Both the position numbers and the translations under genes were made by a program. From contig NZ_FMDO01000044.1 of NCBI RefSeq assembly GCF_900095305.1, forward strand, positions 124,001-188,000: DNA of 64,000 nucleotides, in the 5' to 3' direction. Of the stretch, positions 8,622 through 14,954 are shown one piece after another; position 1 is the stretch's first letter, and the number at the start of each line of letters is the position of its first letter. Source of the DNA: Proteiniborus sp. DW1. Lineage in GTDB: Bacteria; Bacillota; Clostridia; Tissierellales; Proteiniboraceae. The notes under the pieces are model-generated. The model did not search any database, was not told the origin of the DNA, and saw only the letters and a list, made by a program, of their open reading frames with translations.

Positions 8622-9353
8622 TTATCTTAACCTATTAACCTTAAACTTAAATACATCAGTATTAAAATAATCCATAGAATAAATTTGAGGATTACCCTCT
8701 TTATCGTAATGAATTTGATGTAATAGTAAAAATAGCTGGTTCTTTTTTATCTTCATATGTTTTATCATTTCAGCAGTTGGCAAAGTAGGAATAATATCTG
8801 CTATAGCATATTCTGGTTCTATTCCATATTTTTTCTTAAAATAGTCAAACATAGATTCATCTTCAATTCTTTTTGGTACTTCCTCCATGTCGGCCATCTT
8901 TTTTATTGTATCTACACAATATACTGCAACCTTTTGATTTGCTGTCCTAACTCTAGTAAAAGTTATTACTTTTTCCCCTTCCTTTAATCCCATTTTATCC
9001 ATCATATCCTTTGTAGGAAGTTCTTCCTTGATATCGATCCAGATAGTACCTGGTTCATATCCAAAGCTCTCAATTATTTCAGTTATACTCTCTAGTTTTT
9101 CAAGTCCACTTTCAATATGTGTAGGCACCTTGTTTATGAACGTACCTTTCCCTTGAATCTTATATAATATTTTATCCTGCTCCAATAACGCTAGCGCCTC
9201 TCTTACAGTATATCTACTTACTCCAAGCATTTCCATTAGCTGTACTTCTGAAGGTAGCAGACTATCGGGCTGGAGATTTCTCTCTTTTATGTACTCTATT
9301 ATTTTCTCTTTCACTTTTTGGCTTAGAGAAACAGATTTTTCTTTGTTTTTCAT
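8622..9353 (-). CDS. GntR/HutC-family transcriptional regulator
   Basis: 243 residues from the ATG at 9353. A TTG at 9362 touches the AAAAGGAG site with no spacing, while the ATG lies nine bases from it, so the ATG is preferred. N-terminal winged helix (LLPSEVQLMEMLGVSRYTVREALALLEQDKILYK region, about residues 33-66), then a UTRA ligand-binding domain ending in DYFNTDVFKFKVNR. HutC-type regulators sense a pathway metabolite and usually bind GT-N-AC palindromes. A 14-bp palindrome lies 22-35 bases upstream of this start, so it very probably represses itself and the whole MTA/ECF operon. Confidence 0.9.
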   Translation of the reverse strand: MKNKEKSVSLSQKVKEKIIEYIKERNLQPDSLLPSEVQLMEMLGVSRYTVREALALLEQDKILYKIQGKGTFINKVPTHIESGLEKLESITEIIESFGYEPGTIWIDIKEELPTKDMMDKMGLKEGEKVITFTRVRTANQKVAVYCVDTIKKMADMEEVPKRIEDESMFDYFKKKYGIEPEYAIADIIPTLPTAEMIKHMKIKKNQLFLLLHQIHYDKEGNPQIYSMDYFNTDVFKFKVNRLR

Positions 9354-9374
9354 ATATAACAACTCCTTTTACTT

Positions 9375-9395
9375 GTCAGACGTCTGACGTCTGAC
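9375..9395 (-). promoter_or_regulatory. Palindromic operator for the GntR regulator
   Basis: GTCAGACGTCTGAC at 9375-9388 is a perfect 14-bp palindrome, and a further GTCTGAC follows at 9389-9395, so three heptads are stacked. It starts about 12 bases downstream of the -10 hexamer, over the likely start of transcription, where a bound repressor would block initiation or clearance. The GTC...GAC ends agree with HutC-type operators. Assignment to the adjacent regulator is by position. Confidence 0.8.
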
Positions 9396-9406
9396 ACCTT
9401 AAATAA

Positions 9407-9435
9407 ATAATAACACCATCTGAATTTTCTGTCAA
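9407..9435 (-). promoter_or_regulatory. Sigma-A-type promoter of the MTA/ECF operon
   Basis: On the minus strand TTGACA (9435-9430) and TATTAT (9412-9407) are separated by exactly 17 bases, a near-consensus housekeeping promoter. Transcription would begin near 9400 and run through the regulator, deaminase, dehydrogenase, mtnA and ECF genes. Confidence 0.85.
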
Positions 9436-9446
9436 TATGCTTTCTT

Positions 9447-9484
9447 AGAAAAAAAGCAGCTCATTAGTCAATTAATGAACTGCT
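9447..9484 (-). terminator. Intrinsic terminator after the 95-residue gene
   Basis: A 12-bp stem (9455-9466 with 9473-9484, one U-G wobble on the minus transcript) with a six-base loop is followed by seven T residues on the minus strand. It separates the small gene at 9501 from the operon promoter. Confidence 0.85.
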
Positions 9485-9500
9485 TATTTTGAAAATTATA

Positions 9501-9788
9501 TTAATGGAGGTTTGAAGAAATGGTATCTCTTAACAAGTCTCTAATTCCATTGGCTGTGAAGTCCTTGACATCTATCCAGCCATTTCTATTTTTATTATAA
9601 TCGTTGTAATTCTTGTTATATATATATCCTTCTCCACCTTCATTAAACCCTTTTGCTATGAGCTTATGTGTATTTTCATCAGATAAATAGTATGAAAATA
9701 CATTATTATCATCTTTTACTTCTACAACATTGTTAAAGGAATTTAGTATAGCCCTTTTTTCTTTTAAGGTTACAAACATCTTTCTCAA
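9501..9788 (-). CDS. Small hypothetical protein, 95 residues
   Basis: I do not recognise this protein. The start is TTG at 9788, chosen because AAAGGAGG lies nine bases upstream; the next ATG (9779) would be 18 bases away. The sequence begins MRKMFVTLKEKRAIL, is polar, rich in Asn/Tyr/Lys in the middle (NKNYNDYNKNRNG) and has no membrane helix, signal peptide or cysteine cluster. It is read after the ABC exporter genes (70-base gap) and ends in its own strong terminator, so it may be the last gene of that unit. It is likely soluble; function unknown. Confidence 0.65.
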   Translation of the reverse strand: MRKMFVTLKEKRAILNSFNNVVEVKDDNNVFSYYLSDENTHKLIAKGFNEGGEGYIYNKNYNDYNKNRNGWIDVKDFTANGIRDLLRDTISSNLH

Positions 9789-9857
9789 AGTGCAAGCCTC
9801 CTTTCCCTATGGTCCCTTATAATATTTTGCCTAAGTTGAGGCTGCTTTATGCTTTTC

Positions 9858-11717
9858 TTATCCCTTGAGTATCTTTGCATTCTGCTCTTCTATAAATTGA
9901 TTTGTGTACAGTCTATAGTAATATCCTTTTTTCTCTAATAGTTTATGGTGATTTCCTTCTTCTATTATCTTACCGTCTTTTATTACAAGGATTCTATCTG
10001 CTGTACGTATTGTAGAAAGTCTGTGTGCTATGATGAAACTAGTTCTTCCTTTTAATACCTTGTGTATAGCATCTTGGATTTTTTGTTCTGCTTCTGTATC
10101 AATTGAGGAAGTAGCCTCATCTAGTACAAATATTCTAGGATCAGCAAGTACTGCTCTAGCAAATGAAATAAGCTGTTTTTCACCTGTAGATAGCTTACCT
10201 CCTCCTTCTCCTACCTCTGTATCATAGCCCTTTTCTAGCTTTTTGATGAACTCGTGAGCATTTACTAGCTTTGCTGCTCTTATTATATCTAGCTCGCTAG
10301 CATCTAACTTTCCATATCTAATATTATCCTTAATGGTTCCGCTAAATAAGTGAGGTCCCTGAAGTACATATCCCAAATTAGAGTGTAACCAAAGTAATGG
10401 CATCTTTTTGTAATCAATACCATCTATTAGTATTTGACCACTTGTAGGCTCATAAAACCTGCAAGCAAGATTTACTATGGTACTTTTTCCTGAACCTGTT
10501 TCTCCAACTAAGGCGATTGTCTCTCCTGCTTTAATATGAAGATTAAAATTCTCAAGAACCTTTTCGCCTGTATTATAGGCAAATGTAACATCCTTAAAAG
10601 TTATATCTCCCTTAATCTCTGGCCAAGCTTCTTTATTTGAATTAAATGAGTCCCCATACTCTTTTATTACATCTTCACTATCTTCTATTTCAAGCTTAGT
10701 ATCTATCATAGACATAACCCTTTCTGCAGAAGCCTGAGCTGATTGTAACTCTGCAAAGACACGAGCCACCTCTCTAACAGGTTCAAAGAAGTGAACTGTA
10801 TATGATATGAATGCTACTAAGGTACCATAGCTAATAGCATCTGAAAACACACTCTCTCCTCCATACCAAATTGCTAAACCAGTTCCTATAGATGAGAGTA
10901 CCAATACTACTGGCTGGAATAATGAAGAAAATACTGTTGCTCTTATGGAATTAGCCTTCATGCTTGTTGTTAATTCAACAAACTCATTTAGATTTTCTTC
11001 TTCTCTAACTAGTGTTTTTGTAGTTCTAGCACCCATTATTCCTTCGTTAAAAGCACCAGTAATACGTGAATTTATCTTTCTAGTTTGCCTATGTGCTTTC
11101 AATATTTTTTGTTGAAAATACATACTTACTACTGCTAATATAGGCATCACTAATAGCACTAGTAATGCTAGCTTCCAATTTAGAAATAACATTACAATAG
11201 TCGTTGTAATCATTAAAACAAATCCCCAAACCATATCAACAATGCCCCATGCAATAGTATCTCCTAGTCTCTGAATATCTGACGTCATACGGGCCATTAT
11301 CCACCCTACAGGAGTAGTATCGAAATATGAGAATGATAACTCTTGTAAGTGTTTAAAACCCTTTCTTCTAATAATATAAACAAGCCCTGTCTCCACTTTT
11401 CCTGCTATAGCTATGAAGAAACCTATTGTAAATACTTGGATTACAATTAAAAGAAAATACACTATCCCAAAAACTACAATTCCATCAATATAGATACTAT
11501 TAAAGATTGTAATTCCCTTTAAATTTTTTTCTACTACATAGTTATCAACTATAAATCTTGTCATCAGTGGAAAAATTGCATCTATAACTGCTAGACTTAC
11601 CATTAAAAAACATAGTATTATTAATTGCTTTTTTAGTGGCTTTGCATAAGAAAAAATCTTTTTCCACAATTTTAAGTCAAATTTACTATTATAATCTTGT
11701 TCTTGAAAAGAACTCAT
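9858..11717 (-). CDS. bmrD: ABC exporter half-transporter, consensus-site subunit (BmrD-like)
   Basis: 619 residues: six-helix exporter membrane domain (about 1-330) then a nucleotide-binding domain with Walker A GETGSGKST (around 406), signature LSTGEKQ and Walker B VLDEATSSID with the catalytic Glu intact. Its partner (11754-13562) lacks the catalytic Glu, the known asymmetry of heterodimeric exporters such as BmrCD and TM287/288, where the consensus subunit is the BmrD/TM288 type. Gap to the partner is 36 bases. The likely function is efflux of hydrophobic drugs or lipids; induction by the leader upstream suggests ribosome-targeting drugs. Confidence 0.9.
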   Translation of the reverse strand: MSSFQEQDYNSKFDLKLWKKIFSYAKPLKKQLIILCFLMVSLAVIDAIFPLMTRFIVDNYVVEKNLKGITIFNSIYIDGIVVFGIVYFLLIVIQVFTIGFFIAIAGKVETGLVYIIRRKGFKHLQELSFSYFDTTPVGWIMARMTSDIQRLGDTIAWGIVDMVWGFVLMITTTIVMLFLNWKLALLVLLVMPILAVVSMYFQQKILKAHRQTRKINSRITGAFNEGIMGARTTKTLVREEENLNEFVELTTSMKANSIRATVFSSLFQPVVLVLSSIGTGLAIWYGGESVFSDAISYGTLVAFISYTVHFFEPVREVARVFAELQSAQASAERVMSMIDTKLEIEDSEDVIKEYGDSFNSNKEAWPEIKGDITFKDVTFAYNTGEKVLENFNLHIKAGETIALVGETGSGKSTIVNLACRFYEPTSGQILIDGIDYKKMPLLWLHSNLGYVLQGPHLFSGTIKDNIRYGKLDASELDIIRAAKLVNAHEFIKKLEKGYDTEVGEGGGKLSTGEKQLISFARAVLADPRIFVLDEATSSIDTEAEQKIQDAIHKVLKGRTSFIIAHRLSTIRTADRILVIKDGKIIEEGNHHKLLEKKGYYYRLYTNQFIEEQNAKILKG

Positions 11718-11753
11718 TTATTACACCACCTTTTTCGTCGAAAACCTATAGGT

Positions 11754-13562
11754 CTAAACTGTTTTAGTCTCTATTAATAGCTCTTCCTCTAAGGCATTTT
11801 GAATTTCCCAAATACGCCTATATAGCCCCTGCTGTCCTATTAGTTCTTCATGAGTACCAGACTGTACTAGTTCTCCACCATCTAATACAAGTATAATATC
11901 TGCCTCTGATAATGTTGAAATCCTGTGAGATATTATAAATGTTGTAGTCTTTTCCTTCCTCGTCTTTAGAGCCTTTCTTATATTTGCATCAGTTTCAGTA
12001 TCTACTGCACTAAGAGAATCATCAAACACTAAAACTGGATAGTCATTTATTATAGTTCTAGCTATGGCAACTCTTTGTTTTTGTCCTCCTGAAAGAGTAA
12101 CTCCACGCTCCCCTACTAATGTGTCGTAGCCTTTTTCAAAGTCTAATATTACATCATGGATAGAAGCTATTTTTGCTGCTTCATAAACCTCAGAATCAGA
12201 TGCCTCTTTCCTTGCAATTTTTATATTATCCTTAATATTCTTTGAATATAGAAAAGGCTCTTGTAGGATTATACCTACATTTTTTCTAATCCACTTCTTA
12301 TCTATCTCCTTAAGCTCTATGCCATCAATCTTAATAGAACCACTCTGATAATCATAGAGTCTACCTAAAAGATGAATTAAAGTAGATTTACCAGAGCCTG
12401 TAGGACCTAGTATAGCTACTGTTTGCCCTTGTTTAACTTTAAATGATACATTCTTTAAAATAGGTCTTTCCTTTTCATATTCAAAACAAACATCCTTAAA
12501 CTCTATATTTCCCTTTACTTCAGGCTTTAGCTGATTTTTATCTGTTACCTCTAAAGGTTCATCTAATATTTCCCCTACTCTCTTCAAGGAAACTATCATC
12601 TTCCCGAAATCTGCTAGAATTCTACCCATTTGCCTTATTGGCCACAGTAGCATTCCCTCATAGGTTGTAAATACTACTAATGTACCTAGAGATATTTCTC
12701 CCATAGCTGCCCAATATGCTCCAAATACCAATACTGCTCCAATCTGTAATAGACATGCTAAATCTGATAAAGCCCAGTACCATGCAAGTAGTTTAATCAG
12801 TCTGTAAGTCAAACCTCTAAATTCAACATTCTTTTCATCAAACTTATCTATTTCATATTGCTGACGAGCAAAAGCTCTAACTACTCTTATTCCAGTAAGA
12901 TTTTCTTGAAGTACATTTGAGAGTCTACCTTCAGCCTCATCTGACTTTTGAAATGCATCTCTCATTTTTATAAAGAAAACTATAGCAGCTACAAAAATTA
13001 CTGGAACTACTAACATTGCGATTAAAGTAAGCTTAACGCTTAAAGAAAGTAATATACTTAATACAAATGTAATCATGAATACTGCATATCCTATTTCAAC
13101 AAATTGAACTGCAAGAAATCTTCTTATAGTTTCAATATCTGAAGTACATCTTTGTATTAAATCTCCCGTTTCAGCCTTTACATGGTATTCATAAGATAAA
13201 TGCTGTAAGTGGTCATATACTTTCTCTCTAAGATTTTTAGCTATAGACTCAGATGCCACTGCTGACCATTTACCTCTTAAGTAAGTAAATAATCCTCTTC
13301 CTATAGTTAGAATTATAAGTGCTAAGCTGCATATCCAAAGATTTTGAGCTAATGTGTTTTTACCACCTAATGAATCGATTATACTTAGTACCCAATTAGG
13401 TACATCCATTGGTTTATCTCCTATTACTGAGTCAATAGTAAAACTAATAACTAAAGGCCCTGCCAATGTAAATGCTGTAGCCAGTGCTACACTCAGTATT
13501 GCACCAACATATAACAATCTGTTCCCCTTCATTGATTTCATTAATAATTTAATACTGTCCAT
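11754..13562 (-). CDS. bmrC: ABC exporter half-transporter, degenerate-site subunit (BmrC-like)
   Basis: 602 residues with six membrane helices and an NBD: Walker A GPTGSGKST, canonical signature LSGGQKQR, but Walker B reads VLVFDDSLSAVD, so Asp replaces the catalytic Glu. That is the hallmark of the non-hydrolysing NBD in heterodimeric type IV exporters. It pairs with 9858-11717. It is the first large gene behind a roughly 590-base leader holding a leader peptide, two terminators and a second small ORF, so expression is probably controlled by attenuation, as is known for Bacillus bmrCD. Confidence 0.92.
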   Translation of the reverse strand: MDSIKLLMKSMKGNRLLYVGAILSVALATAFTLAGPLVISFTIDSVIGDKPMDVPNWVLSIIDSLGGKNTLAQNLWICSLALIILTIGRGLFTYLRGKWSAVASESIAKNLREKVYDHLQHLSYEYHVKAETGDLIQRCTSDIETIRRFLAVQFVEIGYAVFMITFVLSILLSLSVKLTLIAMLVVPVIFVAAIVFFIKMRDAFQKSDEAEGRLSNVLQENLTGIRVVRAFARQQYEIDKFDEKNVEFRGLTYRLIKLLAWYWALSDLACLLQIGAVLVFGAYWAAMGEISLGTLVVFTTYEGMLLWPIRQMGRILADFGKMIVSLKRVGEILDEPLEVTDKNQLKPEVKGNIEFKDVCFEYEKERPILKNVSFKVKQGQTVAILGPTGSGKSTLIHLLGRLYDYQSGSIKIDGIELKEIDKKWIRKNVGIILQEPFLYSKNIKDNIKIARKEASDSEVYEAAKIASIHDVILDFEKGYDTLVGERGVTLSGGQKQRVAIARTIINDYPVLVFDDSLSAVDTETDANIRKALKTRKEKTTTFIISHRISTLSEADIILVLDGGELVQSGTHEELIGQQGLYRRIWEIQNALEEELLIETKTV

Positions 13563-13603
13563 TAATTATTCACCGTCCTTTGATGTTTTTGTAATTCCAT
13601 TTG

Positions 13604-13660
13604 TCAACCTGATTCGATAATAAAACTCTGTTCCATTCTTCTTTTTAATAGCTTTTTCAT
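13604..13660 (-). CDS. Short ORF (18 residues) just before the exporter gene
   Basis: ATG at 13660 has a very good ribosome site (AGGGAGG, seven bases upstream) and the frame encodes MKKLLKRRMEQSFIIESG before TGA at 13604. It is basic at the start and has no homologue I know. It lies 41 bases ahead of the exporter start, so it may couple or tune translation of the BmrC-like subunit. It could also be a chance ORF kept by the ribosome site alone. Confidence 0.45.
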   Translation of the reverse strand: MKKLLKRRMEQSFIIESG

Positions 13661-13682
13661 AATAATTCCTCCCTATGATCTG

Positions 13683-13867
13683 TAATTTGCAGTTTTGAAA
13701 CACAAATTTCTTCACTCCCATTCAGTCGTGTAAATTTGGTTCTCATTGCCTTTGCCCTATGCTACAATTACTCAAATCTTTGATTTGGGATAATTGTAGT
13801 ACTCAAAAACTTGATTTCTGAGCTTCCTATATTTTCTGATAAAAACATTCAGAAAATTAGATTAGAG
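13683..13867 (-). repeat. Hairpin-rich intergenic repeat, copy C
   Basis: On the minus strand this stretch contains ATTTTCTGA/TCAGAAAAT (13857-13831), CTACAATTA/TAATTGTAG around CAAATC/GATTTG (13799-13762) and CAAATTT/AAATTTG (13738-13703). It shares blocks such as CAATGAG-ACCAAATT and AAATTTGTGTT-C-AAACTGC with the stretches at 45781-45915 and 17628-17730. Here it lies inside the exporter leader, between the terminators and the 18-residue ORF. Confidence 0.6.
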
Positions 13868-13870
13868 CAT

Positions 13871-13904
13871 AAAAATAGCCACAGGATTATTATTTCCCAT
13901 GGCT
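13871..13904 (-). terminator. Second leader terminator (segments 3:4)
   Basis: On the minus-strand RNA AGCCAUGGG (13904-13896) pairs with CCUGUGGCU (13885-13877) using two G-U wobbles, followed by AUUUUU. On the plus strand the wobbles would be A-C mismatches, which argues that the minus transcript is the selected one. Confidence 0.75.
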
Positions 13905-13919
13905 TCTAAAGAATACAAA

Positions 13920-13949
13920 GGTATTATGCTTCAAAAAGGCATAATAACC
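13920..13949 (-). promoter_or_regulatory. Central hairpin between the two leader terminators
   Basis: GGTATTATGC (13920-13929) pairs with GCATAATAACC (13939-13949) with one bulged A. It could form inside a larger antiterminator in which the 3' arm of the first terminator pairs with the 5' arm of the second. Confidence 0.6.
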
Positions 13950-13961
13950 CTATATAAATAC

Positions 13962-13997
13962 AAAAAGCCATAGGATAATATACACAACCCTATGGCT
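13962..13997 (-). terminator. First leader terminator (segments 1:2)
   Basis: On the minus strand AGCCATAGG (13997-13989) pairs perfectly with CCTATGGCT (13974-13966), loop 14 bases, followed by TTTT. It lies 30 bases past the leader-peptide stop, as expected for an attenuator of the exporter genes. Confidence 0.85.
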
Positions 13998-14026
13998 ACT
14001 TTTACATAGTACAATGTTAAAAAATA

Positions 14027-14119
14027 CTAAAAAAGCACCTCAAAAAATACCGGTCGTGTATATAAATTATTTAGTTTTATTCTGTTTTTAATGATTAGAA
14101 TATTTACTTTGATATTCAT
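14027..14119 (-). CDS. Leader peptide of the ABC exporter (30 residues)
   Basis: ATG at 14119 follows an ideal AGGAGG site (seven-base spacing) and encodes a 30-residue basic, Ile/Asn/Lys-rich peptide starting MNIKVNILII and ending LYTRPVFFEVLF before TAG. It starts about 33 bases after the predicted transcription start and ends 30 bases before a perfect terminator. It is too short to be an enzyme or ordinary secreted peptide. The layout is that of ribosome-mediated attenuation, where a drug-stalled ribosome on the leader changes RNA folding. Bacillus bmrCD is controlled through a leader ORF (bmrB); this peptide is not obviously similar to it. GGTCGTGT at its ribosome site can pair with ACACGACC near its 3' end. 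Confidence 0.75.
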   Translation of the reverse strand: MNIKVNILIIKNRIKLNNLYTRPVFFEVLF

Positions 14120-14158
14120 GACACGACCTCCTTTTTGAAATATTTTCTAACATAAAAT

Positions 14159-14187
14159 AGTATATTATAAGAATATGGAAAATACAA
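14159..14187 (-). promoter_or_regulatory. Promoter of the exporter leader
   Basis: Minus strand TTGTAT (14187-14182), 17-base spacer, TATACT (14164-14159). Transcription would start near 14152, giving a leader of about 590 bases before the BmrC-like gene. Confidence 0.65.
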
Positions 14188-14328
14188 CTACTTTTTTGCT
14201 TTGTAATATAAATGTAATATTTTCAAAAAACAATATTAGAAAATTAAAAAATTACTAGTATTATCGAGATATTATGAGAATTTTTATAATATTTTTATAT
14301 ATTCCTTGTTTTTCATCTCAAATCATAC

Positions 14329-14356
14329 TTGAATATCAATATAAATATAATATAAT
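14329..14356 (+). promoter_or_regulatory. Promoter of hsp20
   Basis: TTGAAT (14329-14334), 16-base spacer and TATAAT (14351-14356) sit just upstream of a CtsR-type operator and 56 bases before the hsp20 start codon. Confidence 0.6.
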
Positions 14357-14366
14357 AAAAGTGTAA

Positions 14367-14389
14367 GGTCAAAGAAAGTCAAAGTCAAA
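14367..14389 (+). promoter_or_regulatory. CtsR operator
   Basis: GGTCAAA-GAA-AGTCAAA (14367-14383) is an exact match to the CtsR heptad direct repeat (R-GTCAAA, NAN, R-GTCAAA), and a third GTCAAA follows at 14384-14389. It lies directly downstream of the -10 box, so the class III heat-shock repressor CtsR should control hsp20. The ctsR gene itself is not in the window. Confidence 0.85.
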
Positions 14390-14411
14390 TAAAATTAAGG
14401 AGGTTTTAAAT

Positions 14412-14873
14412 ATGTTTGGTTTAAGTCCATATAACAGAAGAAATAGAGGGATGATGAGTAGACCAAGTGACTTCTTTAATTTCGATAGCTTCAACAACTT
14501 CATAGAAAGCTTCTTTAACACCGATTTCTTCCCTCAAGTTCAAAGTGTTGGTCAAATGAAGGTTGACATAAAAGAACAAGACAACAAATACGTCCTAGAA
14601 GCCGAACTACCAGGAGTAAACAAAGATGAAATAACAGTTGAACTAAGAGATGATATGCTTACTATCTCTGTTCAAAGAGATGAGAGAATTGAAGAAACTA
14701 AAGAAAACTACATCAGAAAAGAACGCAGATATGGCTCTCAATCTAGAAGTTTCTATTTAGAAAATGTAAAAGCTGAAGATATCAAAGCTAAATTTGAAAA
14801 TGGAATTTTATCAATCTCTCTACCAAAAAAAGAAGTAAAAGCTAAGAATAGCAGAAAAATTGATATCAACTAG
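14412..14873 (+). CDS. Small heat-shock protein, Hsp20/alpha-crystallin family
   Basis: 153 residues, normal for bacterial Hsp20. A Phe-rich N-terminal arm (about 1-45) precedes the alpha-crystallin domain (about 46-140), with the conserved AELPGVNKDEITVELRDDMLTI region and the A-x-x-x-x-G-I-L signature (KAKFENGILSISLPK). It is an ATP-independent holdase that keeps unfolding proteins soluble. AAGGAGG lies seven to eight bases before the ATG. It is a single-gene unit controlled by a CtsR box upstream and closed by a bidirectional terminator shared with leuS. Confidence 0.95.
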   Translation: MFGLSPYNRRNRGMMSRPSDFFNFDSFNNFIESFFNTDFFPQVQSVGQMKVDIKEQDNKYVLEAELPGVNKDEITVELRDDMLTISVQRDERIEETKENYIRKERRYGSQSRSFYLENVKAEDIKAKFENGILSISLPKKEVKAKNSRKIDIN

Positions 14874-14910
14874 ATTACCCTCTTATATCTATGTAACAAA
14901 AAGCCCAAAA

Positions 14911-14938
14911 AGTCCAGCTGATTTAGCTGGACTTTTGC
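14911..14938. terminator. Bidirectional terminator between hsp20 and leuS
   Basis: AGTCCAGCT (14911-14919) and AGCTGGACT (14925-14933) form a perfect 9-bp stem with a 5-base loop, flanked by A residues on the left and T residues on the right, so it can end transcription from both convergent genes. Confidence 0.9.
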
Positions 14939-14954
14939 AGTTCTATGGAATTTT

